Origin: Streptomyces sp. P3
GTDB lineage: Bacteria; Actinomycetota; Actinomycetes; Streptomycetales; Streptomycetaceae
Assembly: GCA_016893485.2 (NCBI GenBank)
Contig: JAFEKX020000001.1
Span: 6,651,501 to 6,715,500, forward strand
Direction: 5' to 3'
Length of the DNA: 64,000 bases
The notes under the pieces were generated by a model, which saw only the letters and a list, made by a program, of their open reading frames with translations, was not told the origin of the DNA and did not search any database. This document shows positions 40,203 to 49,715 of this stretch, piece after piece (within the stretch, counting starts at the first letter, position 1; each line of letters opens with the position of its first letter). The translations under genes were made by a program, and so were the position numbers.

Positions 40203-42007
40203 CGTTCGTCCCCTGGTGGTCGGCGCCTGACATCAGGTGTGCGTACTCGGCGTTCGTCCGCAGGAGTTCCTGGTGGGTGCCCACCGCGGTGATGCGGCCG
40301 TCCGAGAGGAGGGCCACGCGGTCGGCCAGGAGGACCGTGGACGGGCGGTGGGCCACGATCAACGCCGTGGTGTCGGCGAGGACTTGACGCAGGGCGGCCT
40401 CGACTGCCGCCTCTCGGTGTGGACGTCCAGTGCGGAGAGCGGATCGTCCAGGACCAGGAAGCGGGGTGTGCCCACCACCGCCCTTGCCAGGGCGAGGCGT
40501 TGGCGTTGGCCGCCGGAGAGGCTGAGGCCCTGTTCGCCCACCTGGGTGTCCGTGCCCTGGGGAGGGTGCCTACGAAGTCGGCCTGGGCGACGGCCAGTGC
40601 TCGCTCCAACTCCGGTTTCCCTGCGGCTTCTCCGGCTCCCATGAGGACGTTCTCCCCGACCGTGGCCGAGAACAGGGTGGGTTCCTCGAAGGCCACGGCG
40701 ACGAGGGCGCGCAGCGAGTCCCTCGGCATGGCGGTGATGTCCTTGCCGTCCAGGGTGATCTGTCCCGATGTGACCTCGTGGAGGCGGGGGACGAGGGCGG
40801 TGAGGGTGGTCTTGCCGGTGCCGGTGGCGCCTACCAGGGCCATGGATTCGCCGGGTCTGATGTGGAGGTTGACGCTGTCGAGGGTGGGTGGGGAGTCCGG
40901 TGGGGCGTCCGGGTAGCGGAAGGTGACTTTGGTGAAGCGGATGCCGTCGTGGTCGGGTGCGGGTTCGTGGGGGCTGGTCGCGCCGTTCCCCGCGCCCCTC
41001 ATGGGCCTCTCCGCTTCCGGGGATTCGTCCATTACCTCGAAATAGCGTTCCGTCGCTGTTGCCGCCTCCTGGCTCATCGCCAGGAGGAAGCCGATGGACT
41101 CGACCGGCCAGCGGAGGGCAAGTGCCGTCGACAGGAAGGCCACCAGGGTGCCTGCTGAGAGGTCGCCGTCCGCTACCTGGATGGTGCCCAGGACCAGGGT
41201 TGCCCCGAGGGCCAGTTCGGGGAGGGTGACGATGACGCCCCAGATGGTGGCGAGGAGTTGGGCCTTGTGGAGTTCCGTGCCGCGCAGGGTGCGGGAGAGG
41301 TCGCGGAAGGCTCGGGCCTGGGTGCGGTGGCGGCCGAAGCCCTTGATGATGCGGATGCCGAGGACGCTCTCCTCGACGACCGTCGTCAGGTCGCCGACCT
41401 GGTCCTGCGCGAGGCGGGCCACGCGCGCGTACCGCTGCTCGAAGATCACGCAGGTGACGATCACCGGGATCGCGGGACCCAGGATCACCATCCCGAGAGT
41501 CCAGTCCTGGATCAGCATGATGATCACGCCCGCCAGGATCGTCACCGCGTTGACCAGCAGGAACGTCAGGGGAAGGCGAGGAACATGCGGAGCAGCATGA
41601 GGTCCGTGGTGCCCCGGGACAGAAGCTGGCCCGAGGGCCATCTGTCGTGGAACGAGACCGGCAGCCGCTGCAGGTGGCGGTACAGGTCCGCCCGCATCTC
41701 CGCCTCGACATGGGACAGCGGCCGTGCGACCAGCCAGCGCCGCAGGCCGAACAGGCCCGCCTCCGCGACGCCGAGCAGCAGCAGGTACAGCGCCCCCAGC
41801 CATACGCCCGCCGCGTCCCGGTCGGCCACCGGGCCGTCCACCATCCACTTCAGGGACGAGCGGGAACACCAGTCCCGTACAGGACGCGACGACGGCGACC
41901 CCGGCCGCGCTGAACAGCCGTACCCGCACCGGCCGGACGTAGGGCCAGAGCCGCGCGAGGGTACGGAGGGCGGATCGGTTCTCGGTGGTTGCACGCGTCG
42001 TGGACAT
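40199..42007 (-). CDS. ABC exporter half-transporter 2b, Asp in place of catalytic Glu (five frame breaks)
   Basis: ATG 42007 (MSTTRATTENRSALRTLARL), with a GTG one codon earlier. Membrane domain: VRLFSAAGVAVVASCTGLVF, LTFLLVNAVTILAGVIIMLI. ATPase: MALVGATGTGKTTLTALVPR, AVAFEEPTLFSATVGENVL, LSGGQRQRLALARAV, Walker B FLVLDDPLSALD where Asp replaces the catalytic Glu, and LIVAHRPSTVLLAD. In the linker before the ATPase, the residues MRGAGNGATSP are encoded by a copy of the dispersed 28-bp repeat. Breaks near 41865, 41573, 40563, 40400 and 40216. About 602 residues. First gene of the pair. Confidence 0.87.
   Translation of the reverse strand: MSTTRATTENRSALRTLARLWPYVRPVRVRLFSAAGVAVVASCTGLVFPLVPEVDGGRPGGRPGRGGRMAGGAVPAAARRRGGGPVRPAALAGRTAAVPCRGGDAGGPVPPPAAAAGLVPRQMALGPASVPGHHGPHAAPHVPRLPLTFLLVNAVTILAGVIIMLIQDWTLGMVILGPAIPVIVTCVIFEQRYARVARLAQDQVGDLTTVVEESVLGIRIIKGFGRHRTQARAFRDLSRTLRGTELHKAQLLATIWGVIVTLPELALGATLVLGTIQVADGDLSAGTLVAFLSTALALRWPVESIGFLLAMSQEAATATERYFEVMDESPEAERPMRGAGNGATSPHEPAPDHDGIRFTKVTFRYPDAPPDSPPTLDSVNLHIRPGESMALVGATGTGKTTLTALVPRLHEVTSGQITLDGKDITAMPRDSLRALVAVAFEEPTLFSATVGENVLMGAGEAAGKPELERALAVAQADFVGTLPRARTPRWANRASASPAANANASPWQGRWWAHPASWSWTIRSPHWTSTPRGGSRGRPASSPRRHHGVDRGPPPVHGPPGRPRGPPLGRPHHRGGHPPGTPADERRVRTPDVRRRPPGDER
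40972..40999 (+). repeat. dispersed 28-bp repeat, copy 4, inside a coding sequence
   Basis: One mismatch to the core (CGCCGTTCC for CGCAGTTCC). It falls inside exporter gene 2b, in frame, in the segment between membrane and ATPase domains. All other copies in the window are intergenic. Confidence 0.85.
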
Positions 42008-42079
42008 CACGGGCGAGCCTACGGACCGGCACTGACAGTGCCCACCGGGTTTTGGCCGGACCCGGATCGGCCGATGGTC

Positions 42080-42106
42080 CTACGACCTGGGCGACCGGGG
42101 TCGTAG
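42080..42106. promoter_or_regulatory. inverted repeat, possible response-regulator site
   Basis: Perfect arms CTACGACC and GGTCGTAG separated by 11 bp; a third half-site GTCGTAG follows at 42122-42128. The cluster lies between the two divergent transporter operons, 84-130 bp upstream of the ABC-2/two-component operon, the usual place for autoregulation by a LuxR-type response regulator. Confidence 0.45.
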
Positions 42107-42134
42107 CGGCGCGGCCAGGGGAGTCGTAGGCGTG

Positions 42135-42154
42135 CATCAACCGATCGGTTGATG
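42135..42154. promoter_or_regulatory. perfect 20-bp palindrome in a divergent promoter region
   Basis: CATCAACCGATCGGTTGATG reads the same on both strands without a spacer. Gapless palindromes of this size are typical TetR-family operators. It is 58 bp from the start of the rightward operon and 128 bp from the start of the leftward exporter operon. No TetR gene lies in the window. Confidence 0.6.
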
Positions 42155-42211
42155 TCCCTTCGAGCGCGATGGGCGATCTGGCGGACCCGGCGCCGGCGGG
42201 ACCCTCGGTAC

Positions 42212-43125
42212 ATGCCAGCCACACCAGTCATCGAAGTCAGCGCACTACGGAAGTCCTACGGCGGCCGGGCCGTCGTGGACGGGGTGTCCTTCGCCGTCGA
42301 GGAGGGCGAGATCTTCGGGATCCTCGGCCCGAACGGCGCCGGCAAGACCACCACCGTCGACGAGTGCGTCGAGGGCCTGCGGGTCCCCGACGCGGGCCGG
42401 GTCCGGGTCACCGGACTCGACCCGGTGGCCGACCACGAAGAGGTCGCCCGGGTCCTCGGCGCCCAGTTGCAGGAGAGCGAACTCCAGGCCAAGCTCACCG
42501 TCCGTGAGGCGCTGGAGCTGTACGCGTCGTTCTATCCGCACCCCGCCGACTGGCGGCCGCTGGCCGAACGCCTGGGCCTGACCGCGAAGTTGACCACCCG
42601 CTTCGCGAAGCTGTCCGGCGGCCAGAAACAGCGTCTGTTCATCGCGCTCGCGCTGATCGGCAACCCCGGGTCGTCGTCCTCGACGAGCTGACCACCGGGC
42701 TCGACCCGCGCGCCCGCCGGGACACCTGGCAGCTGATCGAGGACGTGCGGGCCGGCGGGGTCACTGTCCTGCTGGTCACGCACTTCATGGAGGAGGCGCA
42801 GCGGCTGTGCGACCGGATCGCCGTGATCGACAAGGGGCGGGTGGCCGCCCTGGACACCCCGGACGGACTGATCCGGCGCTCGGCGGGCTCCACCGTCATC
42901 AGTTTCACGCCCTCCGCGCCGCTGGACGACGGTGATCTGAACGTGCTTCCCGCGCTCACCTCCGTGGCCCGCAAGGACGGCCGGATCACGCTCTCCGGCT
43001 CGGACGAGACCGTCAACGCGGTCATCACCCTGCTTGCCCGCAACCACATCACCGCCCACCAACTCCGCGTGTCCGACGCCACGTTGGACGACGCGTTCCT
43101 GGACCTGACGGAGGTCACCGCATGA
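42212..43125 (+). CDS. ABC-2 type exporter ATPase, DrrA/NatA-like (one frame break)
   Basis: About 305 residues, ATG 42212 (MPATPVIEVSALRKSYGGR). Walker A GILGPNGAGKTTTVD, Q-loop GAQLQESELQAKLTVREAL, signature KLSGGQKQRLFIALAL, Walker B VVVLDELTTGLDPRARRD and H-loop TVLLVTHFMEEAQRL. A C-terminal domain of about 80 residues follows. A missing C near 42667 interrupts Walker B. Its stop overlaps the permease start (ATGA). It energises export of a drug or lipid-like molecule; the downstream sensor kinase and regulator suggest induction by an antibiotic or envelope stress. Confidence 0.9.
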
Positions 43126-43854
43126 ACACCGCCGTGCTGCGTACCGAGTTGAGGCTCTTCCGCCGTGAACCGGGCGCACTCTTCTGGATCTTGTTGTTCC
43201 CCACCCTGCTGCTGGTGATCCTGGGGTCCATCCCGGGTTTCCGGCACCATGAGGCGGACCTCGGGGCTGCGCACGGTCGACGTGTACGTCCCGGTCGCCG
43301 TCCTGCTCGGCATGATCGTCGGCGCGCTCCAGTCGATGCCGCAGAACCTCACCGGCTACCGCGAACGCGGCATCCTGCGCCGCATGTCCGCCACCCCGGT
43401 CCGCCCGACCGCCCTGCTCGCCGCACAGATGGTCGTCTACGGCGCGGCGGCCCTGGCCTCCGCCCTGTGCGCGCTGATCGTCGGACGGCTCGCCTTCGAC
43501 GTACGGCTGCCGAAGCAGCCCGGCGGCTATCTCCTCGCCCTGCTCCTCGCGGTCCTGGCCGCGCTCGCGCTGGGCGCGGTGGTCTCGGCGCTGTCCCGGA
43601 CCACGAAGATCGCCGGTGCGATCGGGTCGGCGGTGTTCTTCCCGATGATGTTCTGCGCGGGCGTGTGGATCCCGGTGAACTCCATGCCGGACGTCATGGC
43701 CCGCATCGTCGGCTACACCCCCTTCGGCGCCGCCGCCGAGGCCCTGAACCGGGCCGCGGCCGGGAACTGGCCGGGCTGGACGCACCTGGGCGTGATGCTG
43801 GCGTGGACCGTGCTGCTGACCGCCGGCGCCTCGCGCTGGTTCCGCTGGGAATAG
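43122..43854 (+). CDS. ABC-2 type exporter permease (one frame break)
   Basis: ATG 43122 (MNTAVLRTELRLFRREPGAL). Six membrane segments, including GALFWILLFPTLLLVILGSI, YVPVAVLLGMIVGALQSMPQ, LLALLLAVLAALALGAVVSA and IGSAVFFPMMFCAGVWIPV, with the family motif GYRERGILRRMSATPVRP in the coupling loop. One break near 43262, in a G run before LRTVDVYV. About 244 residues. Translationally coupled to the ATPase; followed 12 bp later by the kinase gene. Confidence 0.88.
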
Positions 43855-43866
43855 GGGAGAGCGGCC

Positions 43867-45150
43867 GTGCAGACTGGGGAGATGACCACGAGGGACAAGC
43901 AGATCGACCGGCGCTGGGAGCAGCTGCACACCTGGGGACCGTACGGACTGCTCGGTGTCAGTGTCGTCCTCGCGGTCGCCTCCTCAGGGCTTTTCGACCA
44001 CACCTCCGTCCAGTGGTGGACCGGCTGGTCCCTGGCCGGTGCCGCGCTCGTCCTCCAGCTGTGGTGGCACGGCACCCGCTCCCGCCGCCCCGGCCACGGG
44101 CGGACCCCGTCACGGGCGGGGGCCGTGTACTACGTCGTCCGCTGGGGCATCGCCTTCGCCCTCACCTGGATCGACCCGTTCTTCGCGTTCTACGCCGCCT
44201 CCGGCTTCATGGACGCCGACGAACTGATCCCGGGCAAGGTACGGCAGCGGATCGGACTGTTCGCGAGCGCCGTCACCGTGGCCGGTGCGCAGGCGGGCGG
44301 GATGCCGTTCGGGAGCGGGGTCCAGTGGATCCTGTTCGCGGCGCTGGTGGCCGCCAACTCCGGGCTGCAGATGGCCATCGCGCATCTCACCGAGCAGGAG
44401 TCGCTGCGCTCCCACGAGCGCAGTGAGACCATCACCGAACTCGAGCGCACCAACACCGCCCTCCAGCAGGCCCTCGACGAGAACGCCGCCCTGCACGCCC
44501 AACTCCTCGTCCAGGCAAGGGAAGCCGGGGTCGCCGACGAACGCCGGCGGCTCGCCGCCGAGATCCACGACACCATCGCGCAGGGCCTCACCGGCATCAT
44601 CGCCCAGCTGCAAGTCGTGGCGAGCGCCCCCGACTTGACGACCGCCCGCACCCACCTCGAACGCGCCTCCACCCTCGCCCGGCACAGCCTCGGCGAGGCC
44701 CGCCGCTCCGTGCAGAACCTCGCGCCCGTCGCCCTGGAGCACGACGGACTGCCCGAGGCGCTGAAGAACACGGTCGCGGAGTGGGGCGAACGCACCGCCG
44801 TCCGCGCCGAGTTCACCGTCACCGGCACCACCGAGCAGCTCCACGACGAGGTCTCCGCGACCCTGCTGCGCATCGCCCAGGAGGCCCTGTCGAACGCGGC
44901 CCGCCACGCCCGCGCCACCCGCGTCGGCGTGACCCTCTCCTTCCTCGGCGAGGAGGTCATCCTCGACATCCGCGACGACGGCCGGGGCTTCGACCCGCTG
45001 GCCCTCCCCGCACGCACCCGTACCCGCGGCTTCGGCCTCGACGGGATGCGTGCCCGCGCCGAACGCATCGCGGGCTCCCTGACGATCGAAGCCGAGCCCG
45101 GACACGGCACGGCCCTGTCGGCTCGCGTACCGTTGGTCCGCCATGAGTGA
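43867..45150 (+). CDS. sensor histidine kinase, NarL-type (HisKA_3)
   Basis: Intact, 427 residues. GTG 43867 has GGGAG 8 bp upstream; ATG 43882 is a less likely start. N-terminal half has about five helices (GLLGVSVVLAVASSGLF, WWTGWSLAGAALVLQLWW, VYYVVRWGIAFALTWI), then a coiled coil (LERTNTALQQALDENAALHA), the phosphoacceptor His in RRLAAEIHDTIAQGLTG, and ATPase boxes RIAQEALSNAARHA, DIRDDGRGFDP and RGFGLDGMRARAE. With no large external domain, it probably senses within the membrane or through the adjacent transporter. Its stop overlaps the regulator start by 8 bp. Confidence 0.93.
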   Translation: MQTGEMTTRDKQIDRRWEQLHTWGPYGLLGVSVVLAVASSGLFDHTSVQWWTGWSLAGAALVLQLWWHGTRSRRPGHGRTPSRAGAVYYVVRWGIAFALTWIDPFFAFYAASGFMDADELIPGKVRQRIGLFASAVTVAGAQAGGMPFGSGVQWILFAALVAANSGLQMAIAHLTEQESLRSHERSETITELERTNTALQQALDENAALHAQLLVQAREAGVADERRRLAAEIHDTIAQGLTGIIAQLQVVASAPDLTTARTHLERASTLARHSLGEARRSVQNLAPVALEHDGLPEALKNTVAEWGERTAVRAEFTVTGTTEQLHDEVSATLLRIAQEALSNAARHARATRVGVTLSFLGEEVILDIRDDGRGFDPLALPARTRTRGFGLDGMRARAERIAGSLTIEAEPGHGTALSARVPLVRHE

Positions 45151-45785
45151 CGAGTTGCTGATCTCCCTGTTGATCGTCGACGACCATCCCGTCGTACGGG
45201 ACGGTCTGCGCGGCATGTTCGAGTCCGCGTCCGGCTTCCGTGTCCTGGGGAGGCGGCCAACGGGTCGAGGCCGTGGAGCGGGCCGCCGACCTCGACCCGG
45301 ACGTGATCCTGATGGACCTGCGCATGCCCGGTGGCGCGGGCGTCGACGCCATCCGCGAACTGACCCGCCGCGCCGCCCGCGCGAAGGTGCTCGTCCTGAC
45401 GACGTACGACACCGACTCCGACACCCTCCCCGCGATCGAGGCGGGCGCGACCGGCTATCTGCTGAAGGACGCCCCGCGCGACGAGCTGTTCACCGCCGTC
45501 CGTGCGGCGGCGGAGGGCCGCACGGTCCTGTCACCCGCTGTCGCCTCCCGCCTGGTCTCCGCGGTCCGCGCCCCGCAGACTCCGGGCAACGAACCGCTCT
45601 CCGCCCGCGAACGCGAGGTCCTCGCCCTGGTCGCCAAGGGCACCTCCAACCGCGAGATCGCCCGCGAGCTGTTCATCAGCGAGGCCACCGTCAAGACCCA
45701 TCTCACCCACCTGTACGGCAAGTTGGGCGTCAAGGACCGAGCGGCGGCCGTCGCCGTCGCCTACGACCGGGGCATCCTCGGCTAG
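45143..45785 (+). CDS. response regulator, NarL/FixJ (LuxR) family (two frame breaks)
   Basis: About 214 residues after repair, ATG 45143. Receiver domain: ISLLIVDDHPVVRDGLRGMF, phosphorylated Asp in VILMDLRMPGGAG, Lys in GYLLKDAPRDEL. C-terminal LuxR-type HTH: LSAREREVLALVAKGTSNRE, FISEATVKTHLTHLYGKLGV. Two G runs one base short, near 45248 and 45262, displace the frame across VLGEAANGVEAV. Last gene of the four-gene operon; it probably binds the repeats at 42080-42128 to control the operon. Confidence 0.92.
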
Positions 45786-45851
45786 GACGGGCGAGGGAGA
45801 AGGCGCGTACGCGTCGGAGAAGCGCGCGCCCTGGACCCGCGACCCCGTCCC

Positions 45852-48142
45852 TCAGCCGATCACCTTCAGCAGCAGCACCGCCCGCGCCGGCACCGTGATC
45901 GCCGCCCCCGCCCGGTGCACGACTCCCGGAGCCTCCGCCTGCTCCTCCCGTGACGTGTCGACGACCACCTCGTACCGCTCCGCCCACGGCGGCCCCGGCA
46001 GCACGAAACTCACCGGGCGGTCACCGGCGTGCAGCACGGCGAGGAAGCTGTCGTCGAGGATCGGGGCACCGCGTTCGTCGCGGCCGGGGATGTCCCGGCC
46101 CGAGAGATACATGCCGAGGGTGGCGGCGGGCGCGTACCAGTCCCGTTCCGTCATCTCCGTGCCGCGCGCGGTGAACCACGCCAAGTCCCTTATGCCGTCC
46201 GCCGAACGGGCCCGCCCGGAGAAGAACGCCCGGCGGCGCAGCACCGGGTGGCGGTGACGCAGGTCGATCAGGCGGGCGGTGAGGTCGGTCAACGCCCGCC
46301 AGCCGGGGTCCTCCTGCAGACCCCAGTCCACCCAACTGATCTCGTTGTCCTGGCAGTAGGCGTTGTTGCTGCCCCGCTGCGTCCGCCCCAGCTCGTCGCC
46401 CGCGACCAGCATCGGCACGCCCGTGGACAGCAGCAGCGTGGTGAGGAGGTTCCTCAACTGCCGTCGCCGCAAAGCCTTTACGCGCTCGTCGTCCGTCTCG
46501 CCCTCGACCCCGCAGTTCCAGGAGCGGTTGTCGTCCGTCCCGTCCCGGTTGCCCTCGCCGTTGGCCTCGTTGTGCTTGCGCTCGTACGACACCAGGTCCC
46601 GCAGGGTGAAACCGTCGTGCGCCGTGATGAAGTTGACCGAGGCGTACGGGCGCCGCCCTCCCCACGCGTACAGGTCGCTCGACCCCGAGAGCCGGTACCC
46701 GAGGTCCCGTACGTCCGGCAGCGCACCCCGCCAGAAGTCCCGGACGGCGTTGCGATAGCGGTCGTTCCACTCCGTCCACAGGGGCGGGAACGCGCCCACC
46801 TGGTAGCCGCCCGAGCCCACGTCCCACGGCTCGGCGATCAGCTTCACCCGTCGTAGCACCGGGTCCTGGGCGATGACGGCGAGAAAAGGGGGAGAGCATG
46901 TCGACGTCGTGCATGGAGCGGGCCAGGGCCGCCGCGAGGTCGAAGCGGAAGCCGTCGACGCCCATCTCGGTGACCCAGTAGCGCAGCGAGTCGGTGATGA
47001 GCCGGAGCACGTGCGGCTGGACGACATGCAGGGTGTTGCCGCAGCCGGTGTAGTCCGTGTACCGGCGGGCGTCGCTCTGGAGGCGGTAGTAGCCGCGGTT
47101 GTCGATGCCCTTCAACGACAGCATCGGGCCCAACTCACCCGCTTCGGCGGTGTGGTTGTAGACGACGTCGAGGATGACCTCGATCCCGGCCTCGTGCAGC
47201 GCCCGCACCATCCGCTTGAACTCGCCGACCTGCTGGCCCGCCGTACCGGTCGCCGCGTAGCCCGCGTGCGGGGCGAAGTAGCCGATCGAGTTGTAGCCCC
47301 AGTAGTTCTTCAGGCCCCGGCGCAGCAGATGGTCCTCGTGCGCGAACTGGTGGACGGGCAGCAGCTCCACGGCCGTCACGCCCAGCTTCACCAGGTGCTC
47401 GATCGCCGCCGGGTGCGCCAACCCGGCGTAGGTGCCCCGGAGTTCCTCCGGTATGCCGGGGTGCAGTTTGGTGAAGCCGCCGACGTGGACCTCGTAGATG
47501 ACCGAGTCCGCCCACGGTGTCTTCGGGCGGCGGTCGTCCATCCACTCGTCGTCGGTGGTGTCGTCGTGCACGACGACACCCTTCGGGACGTGGGGCGCGG
47601 AGTCGCGGTCGTCGCGCACGGTGTCCGCGACCTGCTGCTGCGGCCAGTCACGGACATGCGCGTAGACCTCGGGCGGCAGCCCGAACTCGCCGTCCACCGC
47701 CCGCGCGTACGGGTCGAGGAGCAGCTTCGCCGGGTTCCAGCGGGCGCCGGTCCACGGGTCCCAGCGGCCGTGCACCCGGAAGCCGTAGCGCTGTCCCGGC
47801 ATGACGCCCGGCAGGAAGCCGTGCCAGATCTCGTGCGTCAGCTCGGTCAGCGGGGCGCGCGTCTCCACGCCCTCCGGGTCGAACAGACACAGCTCGACCG
47901 CCTCCGCACCCCCGCCCACAGCGCGAAGTTGGTGCCCGCCACCCCGTCCGGGCCGACCCGGTACCGCGCCCCCAACGGCATCAGGGCCCCGGCCACACGG
48001 GCGGGGGCGGCCCTGTGTGCGGGGCGCCGTTCAGCACGGGTGCGGCGCGTGGCGCCGGTATGGCCTCCACGGCGTGCTCCATGGGCACGCCGTCGTCGAC
48101 GCGCTCCTCCTGCACGGCCTCCTGCTCGGCTGCGCTCGACAC
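45852..48142 (-). CDS. glgX: glycogen debranching enzyme (isoamylase type; three frame breaks)
   Basis: Hydrolyses alpha-1,6 branches of glycogen, partner of GlgP. GTG 48142 is chosen because GGGAGG lies 7 bp upstream; the first 50 residues are a variable leader (EAVQEERVDDGVPMEHAVEA...). Then the CBM48-type module (LGARYRVGPDGVAGTNFALW, GQRYGFRVHGRWDP) and the GH13_11 barrel: DVVYNHTAEAGELGP, nucleophile GVDGFRFDLAAALAR, acid VKLIAEPWDVGSGGYQ, and NFITAHDGFTLRD. Breaks near 47968, 47923 and 46890. About 763 residues. It ends VPARAVLLLKVIG. Separated from the other glycogen genes by 18 kb; convergent with the two-component operon. Confidence 0.92.
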
Positions 48143-48293
48143 CGTCCGGCCTCCCGCGGCTCATGGAACGACGTGGTGAAGGGCAGTTGGCGTCCCGGCC
48201 GCGTGTGCCTGTCATGTCGTTCTCCCCACTGTTCTGCCCAGAGCTTGGGCCGCACTCACGTTTCCCGGAGCGGGCCCGCTCGTTGGGCACCCC

Positions 48294-49524
48294 GTGAGGC
48301 ATGCACAAGGGCGCGCGCGCGGCGCAGGGGTCGCTCTGGCCGCCGTACTGACATGGGCAGGACTGCTGGCCGGAGCCACCGGCTGTACTTCGGACGGGTC
48401 GGGCGGGGGCGGTATCGACGAGATCTTCGGCAAGGCGCCGGCGCCCGAGGATGTGATCCGAATCTCGCCCGACGACGCCAGCAAGGGCGTCAGACCCGGC
48501 CGCCGGCTCGAAGTCCGGGTGCCCAGCGGACGCCTGGAGTCCGTGCAGGTGGTGAAGTCGCAGGACGCCCAGGACACCCCGTCCCCGGCCGTATCTCCGA
48601 CGACGGACTGCGCTGGGAACCCGAGGACCCGCGGCTCGCGCTCGCCGCCGAGTACACCGTCGACGCGGTCGCCCTCGACGGCGACGGCCACCGCTCCGCC
48701 CGGCACACCACGTTCACGACCTTCGTCCCCGACGAACGGTTCATCGGCTACGTCACCCCCGAGAACCGTGCCACCGTCGGCACCGGGATGATCGTCTCCC
48801 TCGGCTTCAGCCGGGACATCGAGAACCGGGCCGCCGTCGAGCGCGCGATCCACATCACCGCGAAACCGGCCGTCGAGATCCGCCCGCACTGGTTCGGCAG
48901 GACCCGCCTCGACTTCCGCCCCGAGACCTACTGGAAGCCCGGCACCCAGGTCACCGTCTCCCTCCGCCTGCGCGATGTGGAAGGCGCCCCCGGCGTCTAC
49001 GGCCTCCAGTACAGGACGTTCTCCTTCACCGTCGGCCGCAGCCAGGTCTCCCTCGTCGACGCCGCGAAACACACCATGGAAGTGCGGCGCGACGGCGACC
49101 TGTTGGCCACCGTCCCGATCACCGCGGGCGCCCCGGGAAGACCACGTACAACGGGAAAATGGTGGTCATGGAGATGCTGGAGGTGACCCGCATGAACAGC
49201 CGCACGGTCGGCTTCGGCGGTGAGTACGACATCCCCGACGTCCCGCACGCCATGAAGCTCACCGACTCCGGCACCTTCCTGCACGGCAACTACTGGGCGC
49301 CGAACGCCCCCGGGCACGCCAACGTCAGCCACGGGTGCGTGGGACTGCGGGACGTGAAGGGCGGCGGATCGGACACCCCGGCCGGGTGGTTCTTCGACCG
49401 CAGCCTCATCGGGGACGTCGTCGAGGTCGTGCACAGCAACGACAAACAGGTCGCTCCGGACAACGGCCTCGGCGGATGGAACATGGGTTGGAAGGAGTGG
49501 AAGGCGGGCAGTGCCCTGAAGTGA
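48294..49524 (+). CDS. L,D-transpeptidase lipoprotein 1 (two frame breaks)
   Basis: GTG 48294 opens a lipoprotein signal (GVALAAVLTWAGLLAGATGC). Two Ig-like domains follow (FIGYVTPENRATVGTGMIVS, RTRLDFRPETYWKPGTQVTV), then a YkuD catalytic domain with the active Cys in ANVSHGCVGLRDVKGG and the upstream His in TFLHGNYW. The end is MGWKEWKAGSALK. Breaks near 48590 and 49137. About 410 residues. It forms 3-3 peptide cross-links in peptidoglycan outside the membrane. It lies head to tail with a paralogue at 49716 and divergent from glgX. Confidence 0.9.
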
Positions 49525-49571
49525 CCGGGGAGGGGTGCCCCCACGTGAGCGGAGACGGTTCGCGGAGCCTG

Positions 49572-49620
49572 TGTCAGGCGGCAGTTGAAGTTGCGACCGA
49601 ATGGTGACACTCGCCTGACA
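49572..49620. promoter_or_regulatory. spaced inverted repeat upstream of L,D-transpeptidase 2
   Basis: Perfect 9-base arms TGTCAGGCG and CGCCTGACA separated by 31 bp, about 95-145 bp upstream of the second L,D-transpeptidase start. An AT-rich TTAATAT follows at about 49640. It could be a promoter-control site or the terminator of the preceding gene. Confidence 0.35.
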
Positions 49621-49715
49621 TGAAGCTGAAAACCTGGCGGTTAATATGCGCGGACGTGCACGTCAGATGCGCGAAGGGGTGCGGGCCTGACCGGGCCCGG
49701 CGAGGGGAGAAAGTC

